From: DASUAS01 sp963750045 | GTDB lineage: Bacteria; Actinomycetota; Acidimicrobiia; IMCC26256; DASPTH01 | Direction of reading: 5' to 3' | Assembly: GCA_963750045.1 (NCBI GenBank) | Contig: CAVVPD010000006.1 | Location: forward strand, 1 to 64,000 | Length of the DNA: 64,000 bases | Notes under the pieces: generated by a model | What the model was told of the DNA's origin: nothing | Seen by the model: only the letters and a program-made list of their open reading frames with translations | The model's database searches: none | Shown: positions 60,449 to 64,000 of the stretch, piece by piece | Numbering within the stretch: position 1 is the stretch's first letter | Layout: each line of letters opens with the position of its first letter | Program-made: the position numbers and the translations under genes

Positions 60449-61403
60449 ATGCGTATCGGGATCATGGTGGGGCCGGAGACCCGTCGGTACGAGAAGAAGG
60501 TCGACCAGATGGTCGGCGACGCGGTGGGCTGCCGACGAGCTGGGTTTCGCGACCGCGTGGATTCCGCAGCTCCCACAGGACTTCGATGCCATGACCGCGG
60601 TCGCGCTGATGGGGCGGGAGACGGCGCGGATCGAGCTCGGTACCGCGGTGGTGCCGCTGCAGTCGCGTCACCCGGTCGCGTTGGGCCAGCAGGCGCTGTC
60701 GGTGCAGTCGGTGTGTGGTGGCCGGTTCAGCCTGGGGGTCGGGCCGTCGCACCACTGGATCATCGACAGCATGCTCGGGCTGCCGTATGAGCAGCCGGCC
60801 CGGCTGGTCGAGGACTATCTCGACGTGTTCGACGTCATGTTCTCCGGGCCCGACCCGGTCGACGTCGAGAACGACCGATTCCGCATCCACAACCCGCTCG
60901 ACGTCACCGACCTGCCGGTGCCGGTGCTGCTCGCCGCGCTCGGCCCGGTGATGCTGCGGATCGCGGGGGAACGGGCCGCGGGCACGGTGCTCTGGATGGC
61001 CGACGAGCGCGCCATCGCCGAGCACGTGGTGCCCAGGATCACCAAGGCGGCGGAGGGCGCCGGTCGTCCGCCGCCGCGTGTCGTGGCCGGGGTCGCGGTG
61101 TGCCTGTGCGCCGCCGACGAGGTGGACGGCGCGATCGCGCGGGCCAACGAGGCTCTCGGTCACGCCGAGTACTCCCCGAACTACCAGCGGCTGCTCGAGC
61201 AGGGCGACGCGTCCGACGTCGGCGACATGGCGGCGATCGGTACCGAGGCCGACATCGAGCGTCGGCTCCGCTCGTACGCGAGTGCGGGGACGACCGACTT
61301 CTCGGCGCGCATCCTGCCGCTGGGCACGGGTCGCGACGAGATCGTCGCGTCGTCCCGTCGCACACGCGAGTTCCTGGCGTCGTTGGCGCCGAAGCTCACA
61401 TGA
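60449..61403 (+). CDS. LLM-class (probable F420-dependent) oxidoreductase, one frameshift
   Basis: ATG 60449 begins MRIGIMVGPETRRYEKKVDQ. After a break near 60530 the frame resumes as DELGFATAWIPQLPQDFDAM, the TIM-barrel start of luciferase-like monooxygenases. Further blocks are RIELGTAVVPLQSRHPVALG, RFSLGVGPSHHWIIDSMLGL and VLLAALGPVMLRIAGERAAG. The HW sequence and the phosphate-binding GVG fit the F420-dependent subgroup of actinobacteria. About 315 residues. It would reduce or oxidise an enone or alcohol with F420. It overlaps the next ligase by 4 bp. Confidence 0.84.
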
Positions 61404-62982
61404 GGGGCGATCTCCTCTGGCGCTCCCTCCCCGCGATGGCGGCGGACGCGGGCGCGCGCTTCGGCGACGCGGTGGCGGTGATCGACGGTGACCGTCGCGT
61501 CAGCTTCACCGAGCTGATCGGCGACGCCCGGCGGGTCACCGGCGCGCTCGCCGGGTCGGGAATCGCGCCGGGGGAGCGGGTCGCGATCTGGGCCCCGAAC
61601 CGCTACGAGTGGCTGGTCAGCGCGCTCGGCATCCTCGGCGCCGGTGCCGCGGTCGTCCCGGTGAACACCCGCTTCAAGGGTGAAGAGGTGCGCTACATCC
61701 TCCAGCGCAGCGGTGCGCGAGCCGTGTTCACGGTCGGGGAGTTCCTCGCCATGGACTACGCGGCGACGCTGGCGGGGCTGCGCGCCGAGCTGCCGGACCT
61801 GGTGCAGGTCGTCGGCTTCGACGACGCGGCCCCGGCCGACTGCTCGTTCGAGGGGTTCCTCCGGGCCGGCGATGCCGTCACCGCCGCCGAGGTGGACGCG
61901 CGTTGGGAGGCGGTGCAACCCGACGACGTCAGCGACGTGCTCTTCACGTCGGGCACGACAGGCGCGCCCAAGGGCGTGCTGATGACGCACGCGGAGACGC
62001 TGCGGCAGTTCTCGGACTGGTGTGACATGGCCGGGCTCCGGACCGGCGACCGCTACCTGATCGTCAACCCGTTCTTCCACATGTTCGGCTACAAGGCCGG
62101 GTGTCTCGCCTCGCTGATGCAGGGCGCGACGATCATCCCCAAGCCGGTGCTCGACGTCGACGACCTGTTGCGCACGGTCGCGGCCGAGTCGGTGACGGTG
62201 CTGCCGGGGCCGCCCACGCTCTACCAGTCGATCCTCGACCATCCGGATCGCGACCAGTTCGACGTGTCGTCGTTGCGGGTCGCGGTGACGGGCGCGGCCG
62301 ACATCCCCGTCGAGCTGATCCGGCGCCTCCACGAGGAGCTGCCGTTCTCGACCATCATCACCGGCTACGGGCTCACCGAAGGTGGCACCGTCACCGGCAC
62401 CGGACCGGACGACGACTTCGAGACCATCGCCACGACGGTCGGGCGAGCCCGCCCCGGCCTCGAGATCCGCATCGCCGACGACGACGGCGTCGCCAAACCG
62501 ACTGGGGAGTCGGGTGAGGTGCTGGTGCGCGGCTACAGCGTCATGCGCGGCTACCTCGACGACCCCGAGGCCACGGCCGCGACCGTCGACGCCGACGGTT
62601 GGCTGCACACCGGCGACCTGGGCACGCTCGACGAACGCGGCTGCCTCCGGATCGTCGGCCGCAAGAAGGACATGTTCATCGTCGGCGGCTTCAACGCCTA
62701 CCCGGCCGAGATCGAGAACCTGCTGCTCGGTCACCCCGGGATCATCCGGGCGGCGGTGGTGGGGATGCCCGACGAACGCCTCGGTGAGGTCGGCATGGCG
62801 TTCGTCGTGCCCGCCCCGGGTGACGCACCCACACCCGAAGAGATCATCGCGTGGTCCCGCACCGCGATGGCCAACTACAAGGTGCCACGCGTGGTCGAGC
62901 TCGTCGACGAGCTCCCGGTCAACGCCGCAGGCAAGATCGAGAAAGAAGTCCTGCGCGCACGGCGGCGGAGCGGACGGGATAG
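61400..62982 (+). CDS. Acyl-CoA ligase (ANL superfamily, FadD3-like)
   Basis: ATG 61400 begins MRGDLLWRSLPAMAADAGAR. AMP-binding motif VLFTSGTTGAPKGVLMTHAE at about residues 178-197, IITGYGLTEGGTVTGTG the A5 region, WLHTGDLGTLDERGCLRIVG the A7/A8 region, MFIVGGFNAYPAEIENLLLG the hinge, and LPVNAAGKIEKEVLRAR the A10 tail with Lys. The last few codons lack an in-frame stop. A one-base error near 62960 would bring in TAG 62980-62982 (ERTG-stop), just before the dehydrogenase GTG. About 527 residues. The family resemblance to FadD3 (a steroid-ring acid ligase) is general. Confidence 0.86.
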
Positions 62983-62984
62983 CC

Positions 62985-64000
62985 GTGGACACCAGGTACT
63001 CCACCGAACAGGTCGAGCTGCGCACCGCGACGGCCGCCCTGCTCGCCGATCTCGGCCCCAAGACCGTCGCCGACCTCGACGACGAGCCCCGCCGGGCGCG
63101 GCTCGCGGCCGCGGCCGCGAGCTCCGGATGGTTCGAGCTGCGCGGCGCGGGGACGGGCGACGCGCCGCTCGCCTCGGGCGTCGAGGTCGCCATCGTGGCG
63201 CGCGAGCTGGGGCGAGTCGCCGCCGACACGCCCTTCCTCGGGCCGGTCGTGGCCGTCGACCTGGCCCGCCAGGCGGGCCTCGAGCTCGCCGATGCCTCCA
63301 CCAGCGCGCTCTTCGAGCCGCCGCTGTGCACGTTCGCGGTGATGGCGCCGTCGGGCGCGGTCGACGGCGTGGCGATCGACTGCGCCGGCGCGACCCGCGC
63401 GTTCGTGCTGACGGCAGCGGCCGACGACGGCGGTGAGCGCCTCGTCGAGGTCCCGCTCGCCGATGCCGCGCCGGCCACCGACCTCACGCGCGCGATCGCC
63501 CGTGTCGCAGTGGAAGACGCGAGCGCGCTCCCCGGGGCGGCGATCGTGGGCGCGGCGGTCGAGCGGAGCCGCGCGTTGGCCCTCACCATCACCATCGCCG
63601 ATCTCCTCGGCGTCATGGAGGGAGCGCTCGACGCGACGGTCGCGTACGCGAAGGAACGGGAGCAGTACGGCGTCGCCATCGGCTCGTTCCAGGCGGTGCA
63701 GCACCTGCTGGCCGAGTCGCGCGTGCTCGTCGAGGGCTCGATCAGCGTGGCCCAGTACGCGGCGTGGGCCGTCGACGCACTGCCGCCCGACGACGCGATC
63801 GTGGCGGCCGCGGTCGCCAAGGCCTATTGCGCGCGTGCGGCGCGCACCGTGTGCGAGACCGCGATCCAGGTGCACGGCGGAATCGGCAACACGTGGGAGT
63901 GCTTCGTGCACGTCTACCTGCGGCGGGCGCTCCTCTCGATCGCACTGCTCGGGGACGAAGGTCATCACCTCGGCGCGTTGGCGCGCCGTCGTCTGGGATA
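62985..64000 (+). CDS. Acyl-CoA dehydrogenase (runs off the window end)
   Basis: GTG 62985 gives VDTRYSTEQVELRTATAALL and continues open for 338 codons to the window end. The N-terminal half is divergent, with ELGRVAADTPFLGPVVAVDL. The C-terminal part is clearly FadE: MEGALDATVAYAKEREQYGV then AIGSFQAVQHLLAESRVLVE, and ETAIQVHGGIGNTWECFVHV. Sequences of this kind, with a weak N-terminal half, occur as one partner of the heteromeric acyl-CoA dehydrogenases of actinobacterial steroid degradation. A partner gene would be expected just beyond the window. The start is 2 bp after the ligase stop. Confidence 0.85.
   Translation, partial: MDTRYSTEQVELRTATAALLADLGPKTVADLDDEPRRARLAAAAASSGWFELRGAGTGDAPLASGVEVAIVARELGRVAADTPFLGPVVAVDLARQAGLELADASTSALFEPPLCTFAVMAPSGAVDGVAIDCAGATRAFVLTAAADDGGERLVEVPLADAAPATDLTRAIARVAVEDASALPGAAIVGAAVERSRALALTITIADLLGVMEGALDATVAYAKEREQYGVAIGSFQAVQHLLAESRVLVEGSISVAQYAAWAVDALPPDDAIVAAAVAKAYCARAARTVCETAIQVHGGIGNTWECFVHVYLRRALLSIALLGDEGHHLGALARRRLG

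Noticed and set aside
61181..63820. Long minus-strand open frame opposite the ligase and dehydrogenase genes
   Set aside because: Antisense shadow with biased composition; the plus-strand genes have clear motifs.

Overview
The window is very GC-rich, uses GTG and TTG starts freely, and packs genes tightly with many 4-bp ATGA/GTGA overlaps. It carries a probable F420-type LLM oxidoreductase, Rieske oxygenases, a CYP125-like P450 and many fadD, fadE, CoA-transferase and crotonase genes. This is the profile of a high-GC Actinomycetota chromosome with steroid, aromatic and branched-acid catabolism. An Acidimicrobiia-like or mycolic-actinobacterial relative is plausible, but no rRNA or other taxonomic marker is present. 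I saw no tRNA, rRNA, CRISPR array, insertion sequence or phage gene. Nearly every gene acts on acyl-CoA esters or their precursors.

Layout. 1-1428: start of a crotonase gene, a small unknown gene and a broken-looking phosphotransferase. 1425-3246: a TetR regulator divergent from a sulfotransferase. 3310-10322 (minus): a DUF7064-like protein, then an operon of SDR, acyl-CoA ligase, two DapB-like reductases and a CoA-transferase, with a 21-bp tandem repeat between the DUF7064-like gene and the operon. 10472-13023 (plus): a secreted substrate-binding protein and an acyl-CoA dehydrogenase. 13039-16947: two SDRs, an NTF2-like protein and a DUF35-thiolase fusion. 17014-21128 (minus): KshA-like Rieske oxygenase, P450 and acyl-CoA ligase, with an orphan ligase tail between the last two. 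21250-23201: phosphotransferase plus a second DUF7064-like protein. 23225-38649: a GntR regulator divergent from a roughly 14-kb operon of amidohydrolases, dehydrogenase, crotonases, Baeyer-Villiger monooxygenase, SDR, three ligases and a thioesterase. 38652-45579: alternating short units of CoA-transferases, crotonases, an SDR, a phosphotransferase and an aldo/keto reductase. 45682-54282: a second Rieske system with carboxymuconolactone decarboxylases, a TauD dioxygenase, TetR, amidohydrolase, dehydrogenase and a flavin/2Fe-2S reductase that could feed a Rieske oxygenase. 54342-64000: a GntR-controlled cluster built around a B12-dependent acyl-CoA mutase in two subunits, with CoA-transferase, crotonase, SDR, NTF2-like protein, LLM oxidoreductase, ligase and dehydrogenase.

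A striking general feature is that about twenty genes continue cleanly across one or more single-base frame changes. Only one clear in-frame nonsense codon was found, in the SDR at 41498-42253. Such a pattern fits insertion/deletion errors in a GC-rich assembly better than decay, so these genes are annotated as whole genes with the break noted.

The most interesting element is the junction between the two mutase subunits. Three identical copies and one diverged copy of a 14-bp unit create a string of four-codon ORFs joined by TGATG stop/restart overlaps. Other notable items are a TAGATGT element before all three phosphotransferase genes, a shared CGATATC-TGCA element before the GntR and mutase genes, and hairpins built from the stop codons of convergent genes.
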